A DNA stretch of 64,000 nt, taken from Sphingobium sp. GTDB lineage: Bacteria > Pseudomonadota > Alphaproteobacteria > Sphingomonadales > Sphingomonadaceae. Every line of letters begins with the position of its first letter. The stretch's first letter is position 1. The position numbers and the translations under genes were made by a program. A model generated the notes under the pieces. The model was not told where the DNA came from, did not search any database, and saw nothing but the letters and a program-made list of their open reading frames with translations. Shown here piece by piece: positions 9,141 to 18,086 of the stretch. Where the stretch lies: NCBI GenBank assembly GCA_009360885.1, contig SPEL01000002.1:558001-622000 (forward strand), given 5' to 3'.

Positions 9141-10805
9141 ATGATGGCTGCGGATCTATACGCGGATTATGTGATTGTAGGCGCGGGCAGTGCAGGGTGC
9201 GTTCTGGCGAACCGCCTGACTGAAAGTGGCGACTATAAGGTTGTGCTGCTGGAGGCTGGCGGCGATGACCGTCCGCATAAAGAACCCAGCCAGTTCCTGT
9301 CGAACGTCATGGTTCATACCCCCATTGGTTTTGGCAAGACGCTGAATGACCCGAAGGTCAACTGGCTCTATGAAACCGAAGTTGACGAAGGCTCTGGCGG
9401 GCGTAAGCATAAATGGCCCAAGGGCAAAGTCTTGGGCGGGTCCAGCTCGATCAACGGCCTCCTTTATATTCGTGGGCAATCCGCCGATTATGATGGCTGG
9501 GCGCAAATGGGCGCGCGCGGGTGGAGCTATGACGATGTGCTCCCCTATTTCCGCAAATCTGAAAATCAAGAACGCGGTGCGGACAAGGTGCATGGCGTAG
9601 GCGGCCCCCTTAATGTCTGCGATTTCCCGGAGAAGCATCCCGTCAGTGGTGCGCTGATTGACGCCTGCGTAGAGGCTGGCATTCCCCGCCGGGATGACAT
9701 CAACACCGGCGAACAGGAAGGGGTCACCTGGTTCCAGCTCACGATGAAAAATGGCCGCCGTCATTCGGCCGCCGTGGGGTATCTCCACCCGGCGATGAAG
9801 CGCCCGAACCTGACGGTGGAAACCCGCGCCATGACCACGCGCATCTTGTTTCAGGGCAAAAAGGCCGTGGGCGTTGAGTTCCGCCAAAACGGCCTGCTCC
9901 GCAAGGTGATGGTGGGCCGTGAGGTCATCATCGCTGCCGGTTCTGTCGAATCGCCCAAGCTGCTGGAAATTTCCGGCATTGGTCAGGGTGCATTGCTGCA
10001 AGATCTGGGCATAGCCGTTGTGCATGAATCGCCGCTGGTCGGCGAAAATATGCAGGACCATTTCATGATCGGTTGTCAGGCCCGCCTGCGCGAAGACTGG
10101 CAATCCATCAACTATCGTTCTTCTGGCCTCAATCTGGTCAAGGAAATTGCGAAATACGGCACACAGCGCAAGGGCCTGTTGTCTTATGCCGTTGCGCATG
10201 GCACTGCTTTTGCCCGGTCCCGCCCGGAATTAGAAGTGCCAGACATTCAGATTCACCTGATGGCGGCCAGCATGGACCTTGAATATCTGGGCATTCATCA
10301 GGGGCTGCGTCTGGAAAAAGAACCGGGCCTTGCCGCCAATCCGTGCCAGTTGCGCCCGGAATCCCGCGGCTCCATCCACGCACAATCGCCTGATGGCACC
10401 ATCCATCCGAAGATCGCGCCCAATTATCTGTCTGACCCGATTGACCGCGAAATGGCGGTCACCCAGTTGAAGCTGATCCGTAAAATCTGGCAGCAGCCCG
10501 CGCTGAAGCCCTATCTCAAAGAAACGGGCGATCCCTTTGGCGAGAGCGACGAGGAAATGCTGGGCTATGCCAAAATGGCAGGCGGCACGCTCTATCACCC
10601 GGTTGGCACCGTGCGCATGGGCGCGGACGAAGCCTCCCCCCTCACACCGGAACTCAAGGTGCGCGGTGTAGAAGGGTTGCGAGTGATCGACGCCTCCGTC
10701 ATGCCGAAAATTATTTCCGGCAACACCAATGCCCCCACCATCATGATTGGTGAAAAAGGCGCAGACCTGATCCTGCAGGATGCCAGACAGGCTGTTGCGG
10801 CCTGA
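9141..10805 (+). CDS. GMC-family FAD alcohol oxidoreductase, HpvZ-like candidate
   Basis: A 554-residue glucose-methanol-choline oxidoreductase. The FAD-binding motif DYVIVGAGSAGCVLANRL is at residue 8, the GMC signature GGSSSINGLLYIRG near 100, and the C-terminal catalytic region has YHPVGTVRMG and the NTNAPTIMIGEKGADLI helix. Choline-dehydrogenase-like in length. The ATG at 9141 is immediately followed by another; TTAGGAG precedes. In SYK-6 a GMC enzyme (HpvZ) oxidises beta-hydroxypropiovanillone to vanilloyl acetaldehyde; the context here, with ligEFG and an aldehyde dehydrogenase, makes that the best guess. Other primary alcohols cannot be excluded. Confidence 0.72.
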   Translation: MMAADLYADYVIVGAGSAGCVLANRLTESGDYKVVLLEAGGDDRPHKEPSQFLSNVMVHTPIGFGKTLNDPKVNWLYETEVDEGSGGRKHKWPKGKVLGGSSSINGLLYIRGQSADYDGWAQMGARGWSYDDVLPYFRKSENQERGADKVHGVGGPLNVCDFPEKHPVSGALIDACVEAGIPRRDDINTGEQEGVTWFQLTMKNGRRHSAAVGYLHPAMKRPNLTVETRAMTTRILFQGKKAVGVEFRQNGLLRKVMVGREVIIAAGSVESPKLLEISGIGQGALLQDLGIAVVHESPLVGENMQDHFMIGCQARLREDWQSINYRSSGLNLVKEIAKYGTQRKGLLSYAVAHGTAFARSRPELEVPDIQIHLMAASMDLEYLGIHQGLRLEKEPGLAANPCQLRPESRGSIHAQSPDGTIHPKIAPNYLSDPIDREMAVTQLKLIRKIWQQPALKPYLKETGDPFGESDEEMLGYAKMAGGTLYHPVGTVRMGADEASPLTPELKVRGVEGLRVIDASVMPKIISGNTNAPTIMIGEKGADLILQDARQAVAA

Positions 10806-10828
10806 TTTGGCTGGACTCCAAACTAAGG

Positions 10829-10862
10829 AAGGCGGGTATCCATCAGGACGCCCGCCTTTTTC
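10829..10862 (+). terminator. Rho-independent terminator after the GMC gene
   Basis: GGCGGG (10831-10836) pairs with CCCGCC (10851-10856), extended by AA/TT, followed directly by TTTTTCT. A good intrinsic terminator. Confidence 0.8.
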
Positions 10863-10994
10863 TATGCCCTTTAAGGGCTTATCTATTTTCGCCAGCGTGC
10901 TGAGGTTAAAACCGCATCAATTGCACGCCCCGGTAACAAACCATAGAAAAGAGGCGAACCCATCAGGAAACCGCCCCCCTCCTTTACCGGAAGG

Positions 10995-12482
10995 TCAGGC
11001 CGCGACAGGCTCCAGCCCGATTTTGTCCGCATCTACCCAGTTGCCATGCAGGCCAAAGCGCATACGGATGGGGATATGAATGGTCGCCACCGGCCCCTGT
11101 TCTATGTTCAGCGCCTCAAAAATCAGCAAATCACTGACATGATCTTCCAGCCGGTTGCATATCTGCACAATCCAGCCATCGCCTTCGGGCGCATCTGCTG
11201 AGCGTGGGATGAAGCATGGCTCCTGAAGGCTGCTGACCGGACCGCACCACCAATGCTGCTCCGCCCCGGTTTCAAGGTCCTTCAGGAACAGACAGTTCAT
11301 CAACAAGCCGCCTGCGCTACCCCCCTTTAGCTCTACCGGGCGCTTCATATCCATTTCAAGACCCCAGCCATAACGCGTTTTAACACCGGCAAAACGATCA
11401 TCAATGCGCGGAAATTCGCTCGCGGTTTGGGTGAGCGGAATGATCGCGTCAAACTCCTCACTGTTGGATTCCATATCCACCACCCAATCCGTGAGGTGGC
11501 TCATCGCCTCCCGCCCGTTAAACGGCGCACCATGGACATCGGGGAAGAAGGGGAACATATTATTCTTCGCCTCTGGCACGATGAAATGGATTTTGCTCCC
11601 CTCCTGCCAGGCATTGAGCACATGACTGGCGAAGCAATTATCCCGCTTGAACCAACGAATATCAGCATCCGTCACGCCATCCCGGCGCGGAATAATGCCG
11701 AGATAAACCGGCATCGTCGTATCAAAACCGAAATGCGGCAGGCCCTGTTCCAACCGTTCCCAGCTACCGATGGATGGCACGATATGCAGCACCAGATAAT
11801 CCTCGGTAATGCCGAAATCATGCATCATGCAATAATAAGGCACCTTGAACCAGATTTCCCGCACCAGTTCCCCTTCCGGGCTGATTTCATAATAAGTGAC
11901 GTCATCGGTGCAAAGACCAGATGCAGCATAGCCGATGGCCACCATATTGCCCGTTTTCGGGTCAATTTTCGGGTGTGCCGTAAAGGTTTCGCCTGTCATC
12001 TTACCGCCGAATTTTTCAAACCCGATGGTTTCCATCGTCACGGGGTCCATCAGCAAGGCCGGGCTGTCTTCCTTCATCGCCCACAGCTTGCCTGCAAAGG
12101 GGAAGGCATTGGTATTGGCGGTTGAGCGAATTTCGCCTTTCACGCTTTCATCATCGGTGAGGGGGTTACGATAGGCCCCGAACAGCCCTTTCCCGGCCTC
12201 TCTTTCCAATTTCCACTTATTGGTGTGCGCCCAGCGTTGGCGAAAATCGCACTGACCATCATGAATGTGAAAACGAGTAACCATCCCATCGCCGTTAAAG
12301 GCAATATCATCCCCCAGACGAGGCGGAAATTGCGGGTCAGGCTGTACTCGATAAAAGGCGCCATTTAACCCGGAAGGGATTTCCCCTTCATAATCCATAT
12401 CAACAATATCTGCTTCCACCCGCGAAGGCGTATTAAACCCGGTAAAGCTGGGCGTGTCTGGGAAATGGGCCATTGCTGTCAT
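10995..12482 (-). CDS. Carotenoid/lignostilbene-type cleavage dioxygenase
   Basis: A 495-residue member of the carotenoid oxygenase family (RPE65/CCD), a non-heme iron(II) seven-bladed propeller enzyme that splits conjugated double bonds. The four iron-binding histidines can be placed: TAHPKID, MMHDFGIT, FASHVLNAW and, near the C-terminus, FGLHGNWVD. FYRVQPDPQFPP near residue 43 is typical of the lignostilbene dioxygenase branch, and the island context favours a phenolic stilbene substrate over a carotenoid. GGAGAGGAT precedes the ATG. It stands alone on the minus strand, divergent from a MarR regulator. Confidence 0.8.
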   Translation of the reverse strand: MTAMAHFPDTPSFTGFNTPSRVEADIVDMDYEGEIPSGLNGAFYRVQPDPQFPPRLGDDIAFNGDGMVTRFHIHDGQCDFRQRWAHTNKWKLEREAGKGLFGAYRNPLTDDESVKGEIRSTANTNAFPFAGKLWAMKEDSPALLMDPVTMETIGFEKFGGKMTGETFTAHPKIDPKTGNMVAIGYAASGLCTDDVTYYEISPEGELVREIWFKVPYYCMMHDFGITEDYLVLHIVPSIGSWERLEQGLPHFGFDTTMPVYLGIIPRRDGVTDADIRWFKRDNCFASHVLNAWQEGSKIHFIVPEAKNNMFPFFPDVHGAPFNGREAMSHLTDWVVDMESNSEEFDAIIPLTQTASEFPRIDDRFAGVKTRYGWGLEMDMKRPVELKGGSAGGLLMNCLFLKDLETGAEQHWWCGPVSSLQEPCFIPRSADAPEGDGWIVQICNRLEDHVSDLLIFEALNIEQGPVATIHIPIRMRFGLHGNWVDADKIGLEPVAA

Positions 12483-12498
12483 CCTCTCCTGTTTGTCG

Positions 12499-12530
12499 AT
12501 TGTTCAACGATCGTATGTAACATCAACAAT
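12499..12530. promoter_or_regulatory. Candidate MarR operator
   Basis: ATTGTT (12499-12504) and AACAAT (12525-12530) are inverted, with GAT/ATC pairs further in, in the 100-bp region between the dioxygenase and the marR gene. The position fits autoregulation plus control of the dioxygenase. Inferred from symmetry and position only. Confidence 0.4.
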
Positions 12531-12582
12531 TTTTTCAAGCAGACAGATTGACCTGCCCCCCCAAATTGATCAAACTGTTACT

Positions 12583-13071
12583 ATGAATTACCTGAATGCA
12601 CACCACCGGCTGATGGAATCGGATTCGTCAGTGATGGATACGCCCGATATTGATGCTGTCGTGGATTTGCATCTGCGGCTCGCGCATGGCACGGTTTATC
12701 GTCATTTTACGGAAACCTTCAGCGATCTGGATCTCACTCAGAAACAAATGACCGTATTGTGGCTGATTGATGGTAATCCTGATATTGCACAGGCTGATAT
12801 TGGCCGCCGTCTGCACATGGACCGCACCACGGTCATGCTAATCGTTAATCGCCTGCAACAGCGCGGCTATGTGCTGCGGGGGTCGCATAAGGGGGATAAG
12901 CGCCGGCAGAGTCTGCATATCACCGAGGCGGGCTATGCAGCGCTGATTTCTGCCCGTGATTGCATTAGCGAGCATGAGAAATGGTTGAAGGGCCGCTTTA
13001 CGCCAGCAGAATCCGCGATGCTGGTGGAATTGCTACGCCGAATTCATGAGGAAGATGATGAGATGGCGTAA
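12583..13071 (+). CDS. MarR-family transcriptional regulator
   Basis: A winged-helix regulator of 162 residues from the ATG at 12583 (MNYLNAHHRLM). A longer in-frame version starting at 12454 would overlap the divergent dioxygenase start and is unlikely; 12613 is another possible start. The DNA-binding part reads LTQKQMTVLWLIDGNPDIAQADIGRRLHMDRTTVMLIVNRLQQRGYVLRGSHKGDKRRQSLHITEAG, a typical MarR recognition helix and beta wing. MarR proteins usually repress and release DNA on binding an aromatic ligand. Likely target: the neighbouring dioxygenase and perhaps the lig genes. Confidence 0.85.
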   Translation: MNYLNAHHRLMESDSSVMDTPDIDAVVDLHLRLAHGTVYRHFTETFSDLDLTQKQMTVLWLIDGNPDIAQADIGRRLHMDRTTVMLIVNRLQQRGYVLRGSHKGDKRRQSLHITEAGYAALISARDCISEHEKWLKGRFTPAESAMLVELLRRIHEEDDEMA

Positions 13072-13100
13072 ACAGCCCCATTCTTCACATATATCCATCA

Positions 13101-13133
13101 AAAAGGGCGGCCCATCGGACCGCCCTTCTCCTT
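13101..13133 (+). terminator. Terminator after marR
   Basis: AAGGGCGG (13103-13110) pairs with CCGCCCTT (13120-13127), followed by CTCCTTT. It lies between convergent genes. Confidence 0.65.
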
Positions 13134-13137
13134 TATA

Positions 13138-13168
13138 GGCCTGCCGCATCATCGGGTGCGGCAGGGCC
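13138..13168 (-). terminator. Hairpin at the end of the aldehyde dehydrogenase gene
   Basis: CCTGCCGCA pairs with TGCGGCAGG, extended by GGC/GCC with a bulge. Just beyond the stop of the leftward aldehyde dehydrogenase gene, so it probably ends that transcript. Confidence 0.55.
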
Positions 13169-13180
13169 ACCATTGCAGTA

Positions 13181-14608
13181 TCAGGCAGGCAGAGCGCCGA
13201 TAACTGACTTGATTTCAAGGAACTCTTCCAACCCGAATTTGCCGAATTCACGGCCATTGCCCGACTGCTTATAACCGCCAAAGGGCATGTCCATCACAAG
13301 ACCACCAGCGTTCACAAATACCGCGCCAGCGCGCAGACGACCGACAATTTTCTTGGCCTTGGCCGGATCACCAGCAACATAAGCACCCAGACCATAAGGC
13401 GTGTCATTGGCGATGCGCACGGCATCTTCTTCGTCATTATAAGGCATGACAACCAGAACCGGGCCGAAGATTTCTTCGCGGGCGATGGTCATATCCGGCG
13501 TCACATTGGCGAAAACGGTGGGCTTTACATAGAAACCCTGCTCCAACCCTTCGGGGCGGCCCAGACCGCCGGTTACCAGCGTCGCGCCTTCGTCGATGCC
13601 CTTCTGGATGAGGCCCTGAATCTTGTTCCACTGGGCTTCGTTCACAACCGGGCCGATATGGTCGCCTTCGGTCAGTGGCTCACCCACGGCCTTCGCCGCG
13701 AAGATCGCGCCAACTTTTTCGGCGGCTTCATCATGCTGAGATTTGTGAACCAGCATACGGGTCGGGGCAACGCAGCTCTGGCCAGAATTCAGCAACACGC
13801 CGCCTGCACCGCCGGGAAGAGCCACATCAAGCGGCGTGCCTTCGAGGATGATGTTAGGCGATTTGCCGCCCAGTTCCTGCGCTACGCGCTTCACGGTGTC
13901 GGCGGCGTTCTTGGCAACCTGAATACCTGCACGGGTGGAGCCAGTGAAACTAATCATGTCGATGTCGGGGTGCTGCGACAGGGCAGTGCCAACGCCGGGG
14001 CCATCGCCCTGCACCAGATTGAACACACCAGCAGGAACGCCAGCGGCTTCCAACACTTCCGCGAAAATAGCCGCCGAAGTCGGCGCTTCTTCGGAAGGCT
14101 TCAGGATCATGGTGCAGCCAGCCGCCAAAGCCGGGCCAACCTTAGCGACGATCTGGTTCATCGGCCAGTTCCACGGCGTGATGAGCGCAACTACGCCAAT
14201 GGGTTCACGCACCACAGTGTTATCGCCGATTTTTTCGTCGAACTCATAATCGAGCAAGGCCTTCAAGGCATGCCCCAGATGGCCAAGGCCAGAACCGGCC
14301 TGAGCCGTTTTCGCAACGGAAATCGGGCAACCCATTTCCACAGAAATCGCCTCAGCAATATCAGGAACGCGCTTTTCATATTCAGCGATAATCCGCTGTA
14401 ACAAAGCGATCCGTTCTTCCTTGCTGGTCTGCGAGAATGTTTCAAAGGCACGGCGCGCCGCTACAACGGCGTCATCGACATCTGCGGCAGTGCCCAGCAC
14501 GATTTCCGACGCCACACCGGCATTGGCCGGGTTGATAACCTGAATCTTGCGGCCGCCCTTAGAATCGACCCACTGACCGTTAATATAATGTTGGGTATAG
14601 CTTTTCAT
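13181..14608 (-). CDS. NAD(P)-dependent aldehyde dehydrogenase, ValA-like candidate
   Basis: A 475-residue ALDH-superfamily enzyme. The cofactor region WNWPMNQIVAKVGPALAAGCTMILKPSE is near residue 145, FTGSTRAG near 225, the catalytic glutamate in AQELGGKSPN near 248 and the nucleophile in NSGQSCVAPTRML near 282. It oxidises an aldehyde to the acid in the cytoplasm. It is upstream-strand neighbour of ligG and lies 54 bases beyond it in the same direction, so it may be in the ligF-ligE-ligG transcript. SYK-6 uses an ALDH (ValA) to turn vanilloyl acetaldehyde into vanilloyl acetate; that role is inferred here from context. Confidence 0.78.
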   Translation of the reverse strand: MKSYTQHYINGQWVDSKGGRKIQVINPANAGVASEIVLGTAADVDDAVVAARRAFETFSQTSKEERIALLQRIIAEYEKRVPDIAEAISVEMGCPISVAKTAQAGSGLGHLGHALKALLDYEFDEKIGDNTVVREPIGVVALITPWNWPMNQIVAKVGPALAAGCTMILKPSEEAPTSAAIFAEVLEAAGVPAGVFNLVQGDGPGVGTALSQHPDIDMISFTGSTRAGIQVAKNAADTVKRVAQELGGKSPNIILEGTPLDVALPGGAGGVLLNSGQSCVAPTRMLVHKSQHDEAAEKVGAIFAAKAVGEPLTEGDHIGPVVNEAQWNKIQGLIQKGIDEGATLVTGGLGRPEGLEQGFYVKPTVFANVTPDMTIAREEIFGPVLVVMPYNDEEDAVRIANDTPYGLGAYVAGDPAKAKKIVGRLRAGAVFVNAGGLVMDMPFGGYKQSGNGREFGKFGLEEFLEIKSVIGALPA

Positions 14609-14662
14609 CGTCTATCCTTATCCTTGGTCTTATCTTTGAGATGGTTAGGGTGAAGCACTATC

Positions 14663-15490
14663 TCAGGCCGGGATCAGCCCAAGCTCCGTATCTGTTGCCG
14701 GTGTCCCCCATTTATCACGCGGGGGCATGGGGCGTTTGCTCCAATGCGGGTCCAGCGTGAAGCTGGAAACCGTGCGCCCCTCTGGCAGGCGGCCATTGCC
14801 GCCCCCCTGCGAATAATCATAATAAAGCGTCATCAACTCCTGATGACCATGGCGTCGCTGCACCGCAGGATGGGCGAGGCATGCCTCACGCCAGCGCAGA
14901 ACCCGCGTCAAATTCTGTGGAATCTGATAATTTTCATAATATTCGAGGAACCACAGACGTTTGAACATCGGCGCAAAGGCTACCTCCGCCCAGCCAAATT
15001 CATCGAACAGATAATCGCCATTGGGTGCATAATAGCGCAGAAAATCATCCAGCCGCGCATATTGGGCCGTGATTTCGGTAACCATCGTATCGCGCTTATC
15101 CGCATCGCGGTTCAGCACCATACGATAGCCAGCACCGGTGAAGGCACCATCTGTTGCACACAGCATGGCCTCCACCGCATGTTCATAGGGGTCTTTGCGG
15201 GCGACGGGCCGGTCCGGAAAACGATCCTCGAAATAGCGCATGATGACCATGCTTTCTTTCAGAGTTTCGCCATTTTCCAGTTCCAGCGCTGGCAGGGACG
15301 TGGTGCCGCGTGTCTTACGCAGCAACCAGTCTGGCCGGGGCTTTGAGATGTCAATCTCATGGTCGATGAGCACATCGGCCAGCCCCTTCAGATCCAGCAG
15401 CAACTCCACCCTTTCAGAAAAAGGGCAACCGGGAATCTGATACATCCGTAACTGGCCGCCTTCCGGCTCGTCACTCCAGCTCATTCCCAT
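14663..15490 (-). CDS. ligG: Glutathione lyase LigG (thioether-removing GST)
   Basis: A 275-residue omega-like glutathione transferase. The N-terminal thioredoxin fold holds the catalytic cysteine in IPGCPFSERVELLLDLKG (Cys about residue 22). DISKPRPDWLLRKT, GAGYRMVLNR, FAPMFKRLWFLEYYE and the C-terminal YYDYSQGGGNGR and RPMPPRDKWG are the segments I recall from LigG of Sphingobium SYK-6. LigG removes glutathione from the alpha-glutathionyl adduct made by the etherase, giving beta-hydroxypropiovanillone and GSSG. Start at 15490 or two codons later are both possible. Between ligE and the aldehyde dehydrogenase, same strand. Confidence 0.88.
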   Translation of the reverse strand: MGMSWSDEPEGGQLRMYQIPGCPFSERVELLLDLKGLADVLIDHEIDISKPRPDWLLRKTRGTTSLPALELENGETLKESMVIMRYFEDRFPDRPVARKDPYEHAVEAMLCATDGAFTGAGYRMVLNRDADKRDTMVTEITAQYARLDDFLRYYAPNGDYLFDEFGWAEVAFAPMFKRLWFLEYYENYQIPQNLTRVLRWREACLAHPAVQRRHGHQELMTLYYDYSQGGGNGRLPEGRTVSSFTLDPHWSKRPMPPRDKWGTPATDTELGLIPA

Positions 15491-15511
15491 ATCCTTTCTG
15501 TTTCCGGCAGA

Positions 15512-16345
15512 TCAGGCCTGTTTTTTAATCTCTGGCATCGGCGTCGATCCCGCACCGCGATTAACCGGAGCCGGGGTTATGTCAGCGCCACCCTTCACAA
15601 AAGGCTCCGGGTCACCGGGGCGCAGTTGTAAACCGAAAAGGCTGTGCATGCCCGGATGACGGCCCAGACCATCATATAGGTCAAATCCGCGATCTAACCA
15701 GTCCCTGAGCGGATCATCATCCGTCAATGGAGGCGTTGATGCGACGGAGCCTGTCCACAGAAAAACGGCGAGCGCCGTATAATCGGCATAATTGGGGGTA
15801 TCCCCGCCCAGCCATGGCGTTTCTCGCAGTAGCTTACGCAGCGGTTCCAGCAAAGGCGGCACCAGCGGCAGGCGGTCTTCGCGCCCGGCCACCGTTTCTT
15901 CCAGCGTCTTACCACCAAGGAACCATTTTTCCCGCGTGGTGCGGACATATTCATGGTCCTGCGGCAAGGACAGATCATGATAATCAAGGATATAACAACG
16001 GAACCATGGCGCAATCGCTGTGGACCACAGCCATGAATCCAGAAACTTAGTGAGGTTCTTCATCGCCGGCCCTTCAAACAACATGGGCCGGTCAGGATAT
16101 TTCTCATCCAGATATTCAGCGATTACCCAGCTATCGAGTATCCACTCACCATCATCGACAATCGCGGGCAAGCGTTCAGACCGGCCCCCGGTGCGTTCCA
16201 TGATGCCGGTAAACCCGCCGGGCACAATATCAATATCAAAACCCTTATGGGCCAGCGCATATTTAGTGCGCCAGACAAAAGGGCTGATGGTGCAACCAGA
16301 AGCCAGTTGCAGATCATAAAGGGTGATACGGTTATTTTGCGCCAT
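15512..16345 (-). CDS. ligE: Beta-etherase LigE (glutathione S-transferase)
   Basis: A 277-residue GST. The start MAQNNRITLYDLQLASG (16345) is supported by GAGAGGA eight bases before it; an upstream in-frame start at 16363 has less support. SGCTISPFVWRTKYALAHKGFDIDIVPGGFTGIMERTGGRSERLP, LDSWVIAEYLDEKYPDRPMLFEGP, and WFRCYILDYHDLSLPQD are nearly the LigE/LigP text of SYK-6 as I remember it. LigE cleaves the beta(R) ether of C-alpha-oxidised beta-O-4 dimers with glutathione. Order ligF-ligE-ligG matches the SYK-6 ligDFEG operon, without ligD, whose counterparts lie 9 kb away. Confidence 0.92.
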   Translation of the reverse strand: MAQNNRITLYDLQLASGCTISPFVWRTKYALAHKGFDIDIVPGGFTGIMERTGGRSERLPAIVDDGEWILDSWVIAEYLDEKYPDRPMLFEGPAMKNLTKFLDSWLWSTAIAPWFRCYILDYHDLSLPQDHEYVRTTREKWFLGGKTLEETVAGREDRLPLVPPLLEPLRKLLRETPWLGGDTPNYADYTALAVFLWTGSVASTPPLTDDDPLRDWLDRGFDLYDGLGRHPGMHSLFGLQLRPGDPEPFVKGGADITPAPVNRGAGSTPMPEIKKQA

Positions 16346-16400
16346 AGGAAGTCCTCTCCCCATAATATAGTCAGGAATGGTTGCGATCAGGCTACAGCCT

Positions 16401-17141
16401 TCATTCGCCCCGTGGTGGCATTTCCGTTTTGGATTTTGCGAACATTTCTTTCACCGCCGGACGTTCATTGATCCGTTCAATCCATGCGACCAGATTGGGC
16501 GTCACGTCCTTATTCACAATATCGGAATAACCAAATTGCATGCCATTCGCGATGGCGAAGTTGCAAATATCGGCCAGCGTGTAGTTTTCACCCGCGAGCC
16601 ATGGGCTTTCAGACAGGCGCTTTTCAAGGCGATCAACCGACACGCCTACTTTGCGCATTTCCTCTTCCAGCACTTCCTTGGGGAAACCAGCGCGAGCGCT
16701 ACGCCATTTTGTGCGCTGTTCCGGCACAGGGATACGGGCGATTTTGGCTTCGAATTCCTCATCAGACAATTTGCGGGCCATCGGGCCGATCAACCGTTCC
16801 CAGCCAATGGTGGAAACGCACCAGCAGAAATATTCATCCACCCATTTGGTCCACACGCGCATTTCTGCGATTTCGACCGGATTGGTCGGCCGCAGGCGCG
16901 GCGCATCGGGGAAGGCATCTTCCAAATATTCGCAAATAACCGTGGACTCGGTGATGATATGGCCATCATGGTCGAGCGCAGGCACCTGCCCCCGTGGGTT
17001 CAACTTCTTGAACCAGTCTTCATGATGTTCAAACTTCGTAGGGTCAACAAAGCGCGGGGTAAATTCCAGCCCCTTTTCGTAAAGGGCCAGCAAAGGCTTA
17101 AGGGAATTCGCTGCCGGGCCAAAGCTATACAGTGTCAGCAT
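16401..17141 (-). CDS. ligF: Beta-etherase LigF (glutathione S-transferase)
   Basis: A 246-residue GST matching LigF: LTLYSFGPAANSLKPLLALYEKGLEF at the N-terminus with the Ser/Asn thiol-activating site, DWFKKLNPRGQVPAL, ESTVICEYLEDAFP, and RVWTKWVDEYFCWCVSTIGW. The C-terminal helices contain YTLADICNFAIANGMQ. LigF attacks the beta(S) ether, complementing LigE. It is the first gene of a leftward run ligF-ligE-ligG-aldehyde dehydrogenase, with 55 bases to ligE. It is divergent from the Nu-class GST at 17405, with 263 bases between. Confidence 0.9.
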   Translation of the reverse strand: MLTLYSFGPAANSLKPLLALYEKGLEFTPRFVDPTKFEHHEDWFKKLNPRGQVPALDHDGHIITESTVICEYLEDAFPDAPRLRPTNPVEIAEMRVWTKWVDEYFCWCVSTIGWERLIGPMARKLSDEEFEAKIARIPVPEQRTKWRSARAGFPKEVLEEEMRKVGVSVDRLEKRLSESPWLAGENYTLADICNFAIANGMQFGYSDIVNKDVTPNLVAWIERINERPAVKEMFAKSKTEMPPRGE

Positions 17142-17404
17142 ATTATTTTATCCATCCTCTCCGTCAGGCTATATCAGCTTTCGGATGACGGTTTGGTGCC
17201 TATGACCGCGCACATCAAGCCCGCTATATATACTATTACAAAAACCAATATTCATACCGCCAGCCATCCTGTCACCTGCACTAATAGCGCTGGTGATAGC
17301 CTTGTGCATCGGGGGATGCTTTGCTTCACTGGCGGAATAAAGGATTGGGGAGGCAGATAGAAATGCTACACCCAACATGGCACCATATCGGGAGACGCCT
17401 GAAC

Positions 17405-18073
17405 ATGCTTGAGTTGCTGACATCTGAAACGCCCAATGGCTGGAAAATCACCATCATGCTAGAGGAACTGGGCGTTCCCTACAGCGTGCGCCCCATTTCC
17501 CTGACGAACAGGGAGCAAAAGGAAGACTGGTATGTCGCGCTCAATCCCAATGGCCGCATCCCCACATTGGTTGACCATGATGAGGGTGATTTTGCCGTTT
17601 TCGAATCGGGTGCCATCCTCGTCTATCTGGCCGAGAAATATGGCCGCTTCCTCTCCACAGATGTGAAAGACCGCAGTCGCACCCTGCAATGGGTGATGTG
17701 GCAGATGTCCGGCCTCGGCCCGATGATGGGGCAAGCAACCGTGTTCAACCGCTATTTCCCGGAAAAGCTGCCTGCGGTGATTGACCGTTATGTGCGCGAA
17801 AGCCAACGCCTGTTCGGTGTGCTGGATGCGCATCTGGCGGACAAGGATTATATCGTGGGCGATTATTCCATTGCCGACATTGCCTGCTACCCATGGGTGC
17901 GGGGCCATGAATGGGCGCAGGTCGATATGGACGGCTTTGACAATCTCAAACGCTGGTATGACCGCGTAGGGGAACGCCCCGCCGTGCAGCGCGGCCTGCT
18001 GATCCCCAAGCCCCCGACGGCTGAGGAAATGGCCGAGAAGACCATCAATCAGGGCAAAAACATCCTATCATAA
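17405..18073 (+). CDS. Nu-class glutathione transferase (YfcG/YghU type)
   Basis: A 222-residue GST starting MLELLTSETPNGWKITIML (ATG at 17405); a longer frame upstream lacks the fold. The TPNGWKI motif is the Nu-class signature in place of a catalytic Tyr/Ser/Cys. NPNGRIPTLVDHD, ESGAILVYLAEKYGRF and YSIADIACYPWVRGHEW complete the fold. Nu-class enzymes bind two glutathiones and reduce disulfides; a Novosphingobium aromaticivorans member is known to act as a glutathione lyase on both epimers of the lignin thioether. Here it may back up or complement LigG. Followed after 13 bases by the thioesterase gene, so co-transcribed. Confidence 0.82.
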   Translation: MLELLTSETPNGWKITIMLEELGVPYSVRPISLTNREQKEDWYVALNPNGRIPTLVDHDEGDFAVFESGAILVYLAEKYGRFLSTDVKDRSRTLQWVMWQMSGLGPMMGQATVFNRYFPEKLPAVIDRYVRESQRLFGVLDAHLADKDYIVGDYSIADIACYPWVRGHEWAQVDMDGFDNLKRWYDRVGERPAVQRGLLIPKPPTAEEMAEKTINQGKNILS

Positions 18074-18086
18074 GGGGTAATTTGGA

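Noticed and set aside
12454-12582. N-terminal extension of the MarR protein
   Set aside because: It would overlap the start of the divergent dioxygenase gene and the candidate operator; MarR homology begins later.
16377-17360. 327-codon open frame on the plus strand
   Set aside because: Shadow of ligF; no recognisable protein and no ribosome site.
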